NCBI RefSeq assembly: GCF_006438925.1
Contig: NZ_RCZA01000007.1
Location: 352,862 to 416,861, forward strand
Source: Pseudomonas mandelii
GTDB taxonomy: Bacteria > Pseudomonadota > Gammaproteobacteria > Pseudomonadales > Pseudomonadaceae
DNA: 64,000 nucleotides
Direction of reading: 5' to 3'
The notes beneath the pieces are model-generated. The model worked only from the letters and a program-made list of their open reading frames with translations. It had not been told where the DNA came from and made no database searches. A program made the position numbers and the translations under genes. Shown here one piece after another: positions 34,340-41,916 of the stretch. The first letter of the stretch is position 1. The number at the start of each line of letters is the position of its first letter.

Positions 34340-35458
34340 TTACCGAATAAATATCTGCGCGGTCGTGATCGCCATATCCCCGCCCGGCAACTTGATGCTG
34401 CCGATCTGCTTCATGCTCTCGGGATCAAAGATCGCCACATCGTTAAACGTCCCCGCCAGGTAGATCTTGCTACCGTCCTTGTTGAACGAAATGCAGTAGT
34501 AGGAATGATCCAGCGTCGCTGCCTGGAGCATTTTCTTCTCCTTGATGTCGTACTTCGCCAAACGGTTGAGCACCCCAAACATCAGGTTCGGATCCTTCGG
34601 CGAGCGCATGCCGCTGAAGTAGATTTCCGTCAGAGGGCCGAAGTCGGTGGTTTCGGTCTTGCCGGTTTTCAGGTCGATGCTGAACAGCCCGTAAAGGTAT
34701 TCGGCGGTCAACGGGTCCTGCTTCTGGTCCTTGAATTTCGCGGCGGTGTAAAGCAGCGAAAAGTCATGGCGATAGGTCTGCTGGTTCCACACGTAGAGCA
34801 CGTCCGGCGCGCTGTAGTTCGGGCGCTTCCAGTGGCGGCTGGGGATCAGCACGTCGAACTTGCCGGTCTTCACATCGACCTTGTAGACATCCGCCCCGGC
34901 CACGTACAGCGTGCCGTCGTCACCGCTCTGCATGATGGTCAACTGCCGTGGCGCCGGGAAACTGCGCACGGGTTTGGCGTCCATGCCGGCGTCGGTGGCG
35001 TACACATCGAGCCGCGGTTGCTGCACTTCGTAGCGGTCGCTGAGCATCAGCGTCGGGTTGGCAATGGTGAACAATTCCTTGCCGTCGTGGCTGAGGGTGA
35101 AGGCGAACATCGACTTCGCTTTCTCACCCGGCTTCTGGGTGATGCTGGCGTGGAACACCTGCTTGCAGCTGTCGAGTTCAACGCCGTAGACATCCGCGTA
35201 GTGGTTGTTCAGCACGTAAGCGGTCTTGCGGTCCGGCGACAACTGAACGGTGCCGGGACCGAACGCATCCGGCATTTTGCAGGTCTTGAACAAGGTGTCG
35301 GTAACCACGTCGATGACGTGCAGGTTGTTCGGGTAGTTGGTGGTCAACATGTACTCGTGACCGTCTTGCAGTGCTGTATTTTCATCGGCCAGAACAGTGA
35401 GCGAACAGACGCTCAGGACGGCGAATGCGGCCAGGCCGCAGGCTTTGATGCAATGCAT
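34340..35458 (-). CDS. qhpB: Quinohemoprotein amine dehydrogenase beta subunit
   Basis: A 372-residue periplasmic protein with a Sec signal (about 1-22, ending LTVLA) and repeated YVTN-type beta-propeller blades (YMLTTNYPNNLHVIDVVTD, LSPDRKTAYVLNN, DGSKIYLAGTFNDVAIFD). It matches the seven-bladed beta subunit that cradles the gamma subunit in QHNDH. ATG 35458 with AAGGA upstream is the start. It is the last gene of the qhpA-D-C-B operon and follows qhpC by 25 bases. Confidence 0.92.
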   Translation of the reverse strand: MHCIKACGLAAFAVLSVCSLTVLADENTALQDGHEYMLTTNYPNNLHVIDVVTDTLFKTCKMPDAFGPGTVQLSPDRKTAYVLNNHYADVYGVELDSCKQVFHASITQKPGEKAKSMFAFTLSHDGKELFTIANPTLMLSDRYEVQQPRLDVYATDAGMDAKPVRSFPAPRQLTIMQSGDDGTLYVAGADVYKVDVKTGKFDVLIPSRHWKRPNYSAPDVLYVWNQQTYRHDFSLLYTAAKFKDQKQDPLTAEYLYGLFSIDLKTGKTETTDFGPLTEIYFSGMRSPKDPNLMFGVLNRLAKYDIKEKKMLQAATLDHSYYCISFNKDGSKIYLAGTFNDVAIFDPESMKQIGSIKLPGGDMAITTAQIFIR

Positions 35459-35483
35459 GCTGGAATCCTTCTTCTCTGTCCGA

Positions 35484-35807
35484 TTACTTGTCTTTAGGGA
35501 AGACCGTGCCGAGGTTGCGCCAGTTTTCGTTGGACGCCTGGGCATCCTTGTTCCAGTCCGGGTAGGTGCTCATCATGTCGGGCACCTGGGCCGGCCACCA
35601 GCAAGGGTCGGAACAACCGTAAAGGTCGGCTTCCATCGGCTGGCACAGCGACGACACACCGCCAAATGCATCGATTTCCCAACCCGGGTCGGTGGTCGAG
35701 GCACAGCCGGCGACGGAACTCATCGCCACCACTTCTTCGATGCGGTTTTCGGCCGCGGCCTCATCCAGTTTCAGCGCTTTATTATTGATTGCCTTGAGAT
35801 GTTTCAT
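35484..35807 (-). CDS. qhpC: Quinohemoprotein amine dehydrogenase gamma subunit (CTQ-bearing)
   Basis: A 107-residue precursor. Residues 1-28 form the leader (ends EEVVA) that QhpE removes. In mature numbering Cys7-Glu16, Cys27-Asp33 and Cys41-Asp49 are the known thioether pairs, and Cys37-Trp43 forms cysteine tryptophylquinone; every one of these residues is present in the right register (for example GCASTTDPGWE and YGCSDPCWWPAQVPD). This tiny subunit holds the catalytic cofactor for primary-amine oxidation. It starts one base after the qhpD stop. Confidence 0.95.
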   Translation of the reverse strand: MKHLKAINNKALKLDEAAAENRIEEVVAMSSVAGCASTTDPGWEIDAFGGVSSLCQPMEADLYGCSDPCWWPAQVPDMMSTYPDWNKDAQASNENWRNLGTVFPKDK

Positions 35808-35808
35808 A

Positions 35809-37239
35809 TCAGTGAGCCTTGCGCGGAGTGATGTAGCTGCTGATAAACGCAGGGTTGTGGGCCATGATCCGGGTGTAGACCTCGATGCCGAAGTCGACCC
35901 AGTCACGCATCAGTTCGCAGTAGTGATAGGTCGGGTGGGTCGGGTCGCCGTAACGGGCGTAGCTCTCGTGATAGCAGCCGCCGGAGCAGAGATTGCGGAT
36001 CTGGCAATCCTCGCAACCGGTGTTGGTACGGTCCAGGCGTTGGGACAGGAAGTCATTCAACTCCACCTGCTTCACACCGCTATGGACGTTGCCGAACGTC
36101 GGCAGACTCGAACCGGTAAAGCGGTGGCACAGATTCAATTCGCCCTTGTGATCCACCGCCAGCATCTTCAGGCCCGCGCCGCAAGGCAGGGCTTTTTTGT
36201 GGCCTTCGTGGATGTCGGTGATCAGCTGGTGCAGGTTGGAGAAACCGATGTTGCGGTGCTCCAGCGCCGCTTCCAGATAACGCCGGCCGAGTTTCTTCAT
36301 GTTGGCGAAGACTTCGATCAGCTCGTCGCTGGACAGGTTGAAGGTGCTGATGTCACCGGAGGTCACCGGGGCAAAGCCGACCTCGGCAAAACCCAGTTCA
36401 TTGAACAGGTGATCCCAGATGGTTTCGACGTCGGTGACGCCGGTGGTCAGGGTCACACGGGCACCGACCGGACGACTGTTGTAGCGCGACAGCAGCATTT
36501 CAGCCTTGCGCCGCACCACGTCGTATGTGCCCTGCCCGCCCACGGTGATGCGGTTGCGGTCATGCACGGTTTTCGGTCCGTCGATACTGACTGACAGGCC
36601 GAAACGGTGGGCGTTGAGGTAGTCCACGGTTTCTTCGGTGAGCAGCGTCGCGTTGGTGGTCATGACGAACTCGACGAACTTGCCCGCCTCGCGGAAACGC
36701 TTTTCGCAATAGTCGACCATGTACTCGATCAGCTTGCGATTGCTCAGCGGCTCGCCACCGAAAAACACCACGGTGAAACGCTCTTCGTCTGGGGACTCGC
36801 GCAGCAGCATCTCCACCGAGGCGACCGCCGTTTCGACGTCCATTTTCTTGCCGGCCGACGGCTTGTCCAGGTCTTCCTTGTAGCAATAGGTGCAGCTCAA
36901 ATTGCAGCCGGTGTTGACGTTGAGTACCACGGTATTGATCGCCGTGCGCTCGACCCGTTTGGTGCCGATGTCCGGGGTCAACGGCGAGCCGTCGCTGACC
37001 AGTTCCAGGGCCATCAGCTCACGCAGGGTCTCGGTGATTTCTTCGCCGTTGAAGCGAGCGGCCAGGCGCTGGATCAGGTCGTCCGACGAACAGCCGGGAC
37101 CGCGCAAGGTATCGATGATGGTGCCGGTCAGCTCATCGCTGGCGAACAGCGAACTGCTGGGGATGTGAAACAGCATGCGGTCGGCATCGACGTGCACTTC
37201 GTGCAGATTCCGCTCGACCAGATTCAAAATAGCGCCCAT
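35809..37239 (-). CDS. qhpD: Radical SAM/SPASM enzyme QhpD, forms the gamma-subunit thioether cross-links
   Basis: A 476-residue radical SAM protein. The SAM-cluster motif CNLSCTYC lies near residue 111, then FFGGEPLSN. The SPASM-type region has cysteines for auxiliary iron-sulphur clusters (LPCGAGLKM, LNLCHRF, CEDCQIRNLCSGGCYHE, YHYCELM). The N-terminal ~90 residues resemble a peptide-binding region. QhpD installs Cys-to-Asp/Glu thioether bonds in QhpC. It lies between qhpA and qhpC in the operon. Confidence 0.93.
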   Translation of the reverse strand: MGAILNLVERNLHEVHVDADRMLFHIPSSSLFASDELTGTIIDTLRGPGCSSDDLIQRLAARFNGEEITETLRELMALELVSDGSPLTPDIGTKRVERTAINTVVLNVNTGCNLSCTYCYKEDLDKPSAGKKMDVETAVASVEMLLRESPDEERFTVVFFGGEPLSNRKLIEYMVDYCEKRFREAGKFVEFVMTTNATLLTEETVDYLNAHRFGLSVSIDGPKTVHDRNRITVGGQGTYDVVRRKAEMLLSRYNSRPVGARVTLTTGVTDVETIWDHLFNELGFAEVGFAPVTSGDISTFNLSSDELIEVFANMKKLGRRYLEAALEHRNIGFSNLHQLITDIHEGHKKALPCGAGLKMLAVDHKGELNLCHRFTGSSLPTFGNVHSGVKQVELNDFLSQRLDRTNTGCEDCQIRNLCSGGCYHESYARYGDPTHPTYHYCELMRDWVDFGIEVYTRIMAHNPAFISSYITPRKAH

Positions 37240-37334
37240 TGCAACCTCCTGTGCAAACCCCGTTCTACGGGGCTCACGGTCATTCCAAAAAAATGTCTGA
37301 AGCCGTTGAAGTCAGCCAGCTCACGTTTTCAAAA

Positions 37335-38915
37335 TCATGGAATGGGTGGATTGTTCCAGCGTTGCACAGTGACGATCATGTGGCCTTCGCCGGTCAGGGA
37401 TTTCCCTGCGTCGTCGACGGCGGCGATCACCTTGAGATTGCCGGCATTGTTGGTGGACATTTTGCGCTGTGGGTTTGGCCCGGCATCGCCCGGTGTAAAC
37501 ACGCCGCTGTCAGCCTGCATGGTGCCGGCGAACTTGACGTCCTCGTCTTCCTTGGCGCGGTCGTCGAACGCTTCGACCGACCACTGCGCCGGGAACACGC
37601 CGATGCGATAAGGCTTGCCGTCAGCGCCCTTGCCCCAGGCTTCGGCATCAAAACGGCCCTGGACTTTCGGCGTCGAACCACCGCCCTCGCCAATCCGCGC
37701 CACCGAGAACTCGGGCACGACTTTGACTTCGGCGATTTTGCTGTAGACCGACAGGGTCGGGCCTTTCAGCGTGCCGACAGTAACGTTGCGCAAACCCGGT
37801 TGAGCATTGGCGGCAGCCTTGAGCTTGACGCGTATGCGCTCCGGGCTTTGCTCCAGTACTTCGACCACTTCCACGCCTTTGCCGAAGTTCGGTTTGCCGG
37901 TGAGACCGCTGCCGACAAGGGTTACTTCAGTTTCGCTGCCGGCCTTCAGGTAACCCGGCTGCACCGCCAGCAGACGACTACTGCCCTGCTTGGCGGCGAC
38001 GAAGTCCAGACCCCGCTCATCGTGCTCGGCCTCGAACATCCGGCCTTGCATCGCGTTGCCTTGGGCGGCGAATACCTGACGCATGGTCACGCCATCGATG
38101 GTCACGTTGCCGCGCCATTCGTAACCGGTGTAGAGAATCGCGCTGCCGTCGCCATTGAACGGGCTGCCGTCGGCGTATTGGCCTTTGACGCTGACCTTGA
38201 ACGTGTCGTTGCCATCGGCCGTGACGCTCATCACACCGGCCACTTCCCCCTTGCCCGGCAAGTGGCCGCTGAAGCTCCAGTCACCGACCAGCGCTTCAGC
38301 TTTCGGTGCGGTGCTCAGCCATTTTTTCCAGGCCGGGTTGTCCAGCGGATAACGCTTGGCCAGCAGCGGCACCATGTCTTTGCGGGCAATGTCGAACCAG
38401 TCGCGGTCACGCGCCAGAGCCTGGTATTCCAGGGACGGCCAATGGCCAAGGTGGAAGTTCACCAGACGCTCCCATTCCTGGGCCGGACGCCGTTGCAGGG
38501 CGACCCGCGCACCGGAATGGCAGCGGCCGCACATCTGGCTGGTCTGGTCGTCGAACTTCTCGACGGTATTGAGTCGACGCTCCAGCGCATAACGCACGCC
38601 GTCGGTCTCGCTTGGGGCCAGGCCCTGGGTGTCGGCCAGGTATTTGACCAGGGTGCGACGGTCGTCATCGCTGATCTGCAAACCGTGCATGGTTTGCATG
38701 CGGGCGATGCTCATCAGCCAGCCTTCAGGGGTTTTGCGCTGGTGGCTGATACGGCTCAGGGCGTTATCGGCTTCGGGGGTATGACAGCCCTGACAGGTTT
38801 CCTTGAGGATGGTCTGAGCGTCGCGGGCTGCCAGGCTGTAAGGCGAATGCAGCGCCACACAAGCGGCCACAGCCAGCAGACTGGCACTCAGGCCTGATCG
38901 GAGTTTTCTCTTCAT
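37335..38915 (-). CDS. qhpA: Quinohemoprotein amine dehydrogenase alpha subunit (diheme)
   Basis: A 526-residue periplasmic protein. A Sec signal (to about residue 30) is followed by a diheme cytochrome c domain with CQGCH and CGRCH, then several Ig-like beta domains in the C-terminal two thirds (LLAVQPGYLKAGSETEVTLVGSGL among them). It takes electrons from CTQ in QhpC and passes them to azurin or a cytochrome. ATG 38915 with GAGG upstream was chosen over 38933. It is the first gene of the operon. Confidence 0.93.
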   Translation of the reverse strand: MKRKLRSGLSASLLAVAACVALHSPYSLAARDAQTILKETCQGCHTPEADNALSRISHQRKTPEGWLMSIARMQTMHGLQISDDDRRTLVKYLADTQGLAPSETDGVRYALERRLNTVEKFDDQTSQMCGRCHSGARVALQRRPAQEWERLVNFHLGHWPSLEYQALARDRDWFDIARKDMVPLLAKRYPLDNPAWKKWLSTAPKAEALVGDWSFSGHLPGKGEVAGVMSVTADGNDTFKVSVKGQYADGSPFNGDGSAILYTGYEWRGNVTIDGVTMRQVFAAQGNAMQGRMFEAEHDERGLDFVAAKQGSSRLLAVQPGYLKAGSETEVTLVGSGLTGKPNFGKGVEVVEVLEQSPERIRVKLKAAANAQPGLRNVTVGTLKGPTLSVYSKIAEVKVVPEFSVARIGEGGGSTPKVQGRFDAEAWGKGADGKPYRIGVFPAQWSVEAFDDRAKEDEDVKFAGTMQADSGVFTPGDAGPNPQRKMSTNNAGNLKVIAAVDDAGKSLTGEGHMIVTVQRWNNPPIP

Positions 38916-39258
38916 CAACGTCGAACCTCGCACAGTGCTTTCTTATTTTTGTGGCTTATCGTTTTTATGGTTTCTGCCGTCGGCGGCGCACCGCTGACGG
39001 AGGCAAGAGAAACGTCTGCAATGAGCAATACACGGAGCGTGCCAGCTTAACAATTACCTTTTAAATCAAGCCGTTGCGTGAAGATTACTGCTTTTCGGCA
39101 TCGCTGAACGAGATCGCCTGCGTCTAATAACGCGACACGTGTTGCAGTCTGAGACAGCATAGATGGCCTGACCGGAACAGCTCATCGGCCGACGATTGAC
39201 GCCCATCCTCTGCAAGCGCGAAATGGTTGTTCACCGATTGCCACCAGGGGATAAAAAA
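38916..39258. promoter_or_regulatory. Promoter region of the qhpADCB operon
   Basis: This 343-base gap has no gene. On the minus strand TGGCACG (39044-39038) matches a sigma-54 -24 element, but the -12 position reads GTGT rather than TTGC. About 90 bases further upstream is the near-palindrome CGCGACACGTGTTGC (39131-39145), built from the same GCRACA/TGTYGC halves as the site ahead of the aldehyde dehydrogenase. Sigma-54 control is suggested, not shown. Confidence 0.4.
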
Positions 39259-39615
39259 ATGGCAAGCATCACTGTCCTGGCGGGGGACTTTCTGCAGGGT
39301 GATGGAGAGTACAGAGACGGCGTTTTCACCCTCAGAACGTCGCTTCACCCATGGCCCGGCATTACCCTGCCGCTCTCATCGTTCAAGTGCGTGGAAGTGG
39401 CCGACGAGGATTCGATCAACAACATCAAGGATGCCATCGGCTTTGGCGTGGCCGGGGCCATGCTGTTGGGGCCCATCGGCGCAATTGCCGGGTTCATGCT
39501 GGCCGGCAAGGAAACCGAAGTGACCTTCCTGGCGACACTCAAGGACGACAGAAAGCTGTTGGCCGCCGTGGATGGCAACACGTTCGAAGAAATTTCCCGG
39601 GAATTTGCAGCCTGA
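39259..39615 (+). CDS. Hypothetical protein with glycine-zipper helix
   Basis: A 118-residue protein that I do not recognise. The middle (about residues 63-85) is a hydrophobic glycine-rich helix, GFGVAGAMLLGPIGAIAGFML, resembling glycine-zipper membrane segments. The flanks are soluble (ITVLAGDFLQGDGEYRDG; TFLATLKDDRKLLAAVDG). AGGGGAT precedes ATG 39259. It lies between the qhpA promoter and the DUF1652 gene, without an obvious tie to amine oxidation. Confidence 0.7.
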   Translation: MASITVLAGDFLQGDGEYRDGVFTLRTSLHPWPGITLPLSSFKCVEVADEDSINNIKDAIGFGVAGAMLLGPIGAIAGFMLAGKETEVTFLATLKDDRKLLAAVDGNTFEEISREFAA

Positions 39616-39665
39616 GTAATCGGCGCAGGCCGCACCGCGTTCCCACGGTGCGGCGTGACGCCGGT

Positions 39666-39920
39666 TCAGATGTCATAGGTGGGGGGAACGCTTTTGTGTA
39701 CGTCGATCTCGTGCTGCATGTCCGCCACCAGCGACGCGATCGCATGGGGACTGTCCAGTGTCCACAGGGGAACGTGGGTGGCCACTATATCCACTTTGCC
39801 GGTCATGCAGTCGCAGACCCGAATTGTCAGGGACTGGTCCGCCGCCATGGTGCAGGTGCAAACGGACGGCAGAAAACTGTGTTCAATGATGTTTTGAATT
39901 TCCAGGGTTGAAAGGAACAT
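39666..39920 (-). CDS. DUF1652-family protein
   Basis: An 84-residue protein of the Pseudomonas-specific DUF1652 type. It begins FLSTLEIQNIIEHSFLPSVC and continues with the typical TCTMAADQSLTIRV and a late helix (IASLVADMQHEI). The function is unknown. ATG 39920 has GGGAGGT upstream; the longer 39986 frame is not needed. It is convergent with the glycine-zipper gene and divergent from the aldehyde dehydrogenase. Confidence 0.8.
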   Translation of the reverse strand: MFLSTLEIQNIIEHSFLPSVCTCTMAADQSLTIRVCDCMTGKVDIVATHVPLWTLDSPHAIASLVADMQHEIDVHKSVPPTYDI

Positions 39921-40050
39921 CGTTACCTCCCTCACGCCAGATATATTGCCGGATGAACGGTCCGTCATTTCACCCACCGATCCCAAAAAATTCTAGTCCT
40001 CAATACTGGCTACCTCAAGGTCGCAACTCGGTTGCTCGTCGTCTCACAGC

Positions 40051-40067
40051 TGTCGCAATTTGCAACA
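40051..40067. promoter_or_regulatory. Putative activator site (UAS) for the sigma-54 regulator
   Basis: TGTCGCAATTTGCAACA, a 17-base palindrome with one mismatched pair, about 77-93 bases upstream of the -24 element. A second partial palindrome, GCAAC-TCG-GTTGC, lies at 40023-40035. Confidence 0.55.
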
Positions 40068-40142
40068 ACCTCACAGCGTCCGCGATGCCCTTGAGTGCCC
40101 CAAAACCCCGTCAGCCGAGGGCTGTCCGCCTTTGTGGGCACT

Positions 40143-40158
40143 TGGCACAGCCATTGCG
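40143..40158 (+). promoter_or_regulatory. Sigma-54 promoter of the aldehyde dehydrogenase gene
   Basis: TTGGCACAGCCATTGC (40142-40157): TGGCAC and TTGC with the invariant GG and GC exactly 12 bases apart, an essentially perfect -24/-12 element. It lies 38 bases before the start codon. The sigma-54 activator at 45576-47480 is the obvious partner. Confidence 0.8.
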
Positions 40159-40194
40159 AAAGCCCTGTTCTCACGAACAACAAGAGGTTTCGTC

Positions 40195-41685
40195 ATGCCC
40201 CTCCCTTATTTGCTTCCCGCCACCTCGGCGTTCATCCAGCGCGCCCCACGCATGCTCATCGGCGGCGACTGGGTCGAGGCCGCCGACGGCCAGACCATGC
40301 CCCTGCACAACCCGGCCACCGGTGAAGTGCTGTGCGTCGTGCCGCGGGCCACGCCTGAAGATGTCGACCGCGCGGTACTCGCCGCCCGTCAGGCCTTCGA
40401 TGATTCGGCCTGGACCCGCACCCGGCCTCGGGAGCGGCAGAACCTGCTGTGGAAACTCGCCGACCTGATGGAACGCGACGCCGAACTGCTGGCGCAACTG
40501 GAATGCCTGAACAACGGCAAAAGTGCGGCGGTGGCCCAGGTGATGGATGTGCAACTGTCCATCGACTTCCTGCGCTACATGGCCGGTTGGGCGACCAAGA
40601 TCGAAGGTTCCAGCGTTGAAGTGTCGTTGCCGTTGATGCCTAACGATCAATTCCACAGTTTCATCCGTCGCGAAGCGGTGGGCGTGGTCGGCGCCATCGT
40701 CGCCTGGAACTTCCCGCTGCTGCTGGCCTGCTGGAAACTCGGCCCGGCCCTGGCCACCGGTTGCACCGTGGTGCTCAAACCCGCCGACGAAACCCCGCTG
40801 ACCGCGCTGAAGCTTGCCGAGCTGGTGCTGGAAGCCGGTTACCCCGAAGGCGTGTTCAACGTGGTCACCGGCACCGGCATCACCGCAGGCTCCGCCCTGA
40901 CCCACAATCCGCTGGTGGACAAGCTGACCTTCACCGGCTCCACCGCCGTGGGCAAGCAGATCGGCAAGATCGCCATGGATTCCATGACCCGGGTGACCCT
41001 GGAACTGGGCGGCAAATCGCCGACCATCGTCATGGCCGACGCCGACCTGAAGACCGCCGCAGCGGGCGCCGCCAGCGCGATTTTCTTTAATCAGGGCCAG
41101 GTGTGCTGCGCAGGCTCCAGGCTGTATGTGCAGCGTAAGCATTTCGACAATGTGGTGGCGGACATCGCCGACATCGCCAACGCCATGAAGCTCGGCAACG
41201 GCATGGACCCGAGTGTCGACATGGGCCCGCTGATCTCCGCACGCCAACAGGAACGGGTTTACGGTTACATCGAAAAGGGCCGGGAAAGTGGCGCGACGAT
41301 CGCCTGTGGTGGCGAACAGTTCGGGCCAGGGTTTTTCGTCAAACCGACGGTGATCGTCGATGTCGATCAGAAACATTCGCTGGTGCAGGAGGAGATCTTC
41401 GGGCCGGTGCTGGTGGCGATTCCGTTCGATGATGAAGCCGATGCGTTGCGCATGGCCAATGACAGTCCGTATGGGCTTGGGGCGAGTATCTGGTCGAACG
41501 ATTTGGCGGCGGTGCACCGGATGATTCCGCGGATCAAGTCGGGTTCGGTGTGGGTCAATTGCCACAGCGCGCTGGACCCGGCGTTGCCGTTTGGTGGGTA
41601 CAAGATGTCCGGGGTTGGACGTGAGATGGGGTATGCGGCGATTGAGCATTACACCGAGTTGAAGTCGGTGTTGATCAAGTTGTGA
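40195..41685 (+). CDS. NAD-dependent aldehyde dehydrogenase (phenylacetaldehyde dehydrogenase-like)
   Basis: A 496-residue ALDH. It has the Rossmann region (VGAIVAWNFPLLLACWKLGPAL), FTGSTAVGKQI, the catalytic Glu in LELGGKSP and the nucleophilic Cys in NQGQVCCAGSRL. It looks like the phenylacetaldehyde/betaine-aldehyde branch, and the position inside the amine dehydrogenase cluster suggests it oxidises the aldehyde that QHNDH makes, in line with the PeaE enzyme of the phenylethylamine pathway. ATG 40195 (AAGAGG) was chosen. Transcription starts from a sigma-54 promoter. Confidence 0.9.
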   Translation: MPLPYLLPATSAFIQRAPRMLIGGDWVEAADGQTMPLHNPATGEVLCVVPRATPEDVDRAVLAARQAFDDSAWTRTRPRERQNLLWKLADLMERDAELLAQLECLNNGKSAAVAQVMDVQLSIDFLRYMAGWATKIEGSSVEVSLPLMPNDQFHSFIRREAVGVVGAIVAWNFPLLLACWKLGPALATGCTVVLKPADETPLTALKLAELVLEAGYPEGVFNVVTGTGITAGSALTHNPLVDKLTFTGSTAVGKQIGKIAMDSMTRVTLELGGKSPTIVMADADLKTAAAGAASAIFFNQGQVCCAGSRLYVQRKHFDNVVADIADIANAMKLGNGMDPSVDMGPLISARQQERVYGYIEKGRESGATIACGGEQFGPGFFVKPTVIVDVDQKHSLVQEEIFGPVLVAIPFDDEADALRMANDSPYGLGASIWSNDLAAVHRMIPRIKSGSVWVNCHSALDPALPFGGYKMSGVGREMGYAAIEHYTELKSVLIKL

Positions 41686-41695
41686 ATCAGCTTTT

Positions 41696-41727
41696 GTAGG
41701 AGCTGGCGAAGCCTGCGATCTTTTGAT
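41696..41727. repeat. Single REP element
   Basis: One arm only, GTAGGAGCTGGCGAAGCCTG followed by CGATCTTTTGAT, just after the aldehyde dehydrogenase stop. Confidence 0.75.
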
Positions 41728-41745
41728 TTTGGGGTGGGTTCAAAA

Positions 41746-41916
41746 TCCACCCCTCACCCCAGCCCTCTCCCAATAGGGGAGAGGGGGAAAGGGAGCCGAT
41801 CTTCATGGTTTTCAGAACCTGAGTTCGACTCGATATTTCAGGTCGATGTAGCTCTAAGAACACCTCGGTCAGTCCCCTCGCCCCTTTGGGGAGAGGGTTA
41901 GGGTGAGGGGTCGATA
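41746..41916. repeat. Larger inverted repeat with CCCTCACCC...GGGGAGAGGG ends
   Basis: Ends at about 41746-41787 (CCCCTCACCCCAGCCCTCTC...) and 41873-41916 (...GGGGAGAGGGTTAGGGTGAG) are near-inverses, and each also folds on itself. They bracket about 85 bases. The right end encodes the last residues of qhpG. It has the look of a non-autonomous mobile repeat. Confidence 0.7.

Noticed and set aside
41746..41916. Inverted repeat considered as an insertion sequence
   Set aside because: Too short for a transposase and no target duplication could be identified; treated as a non-autonomous repeat.
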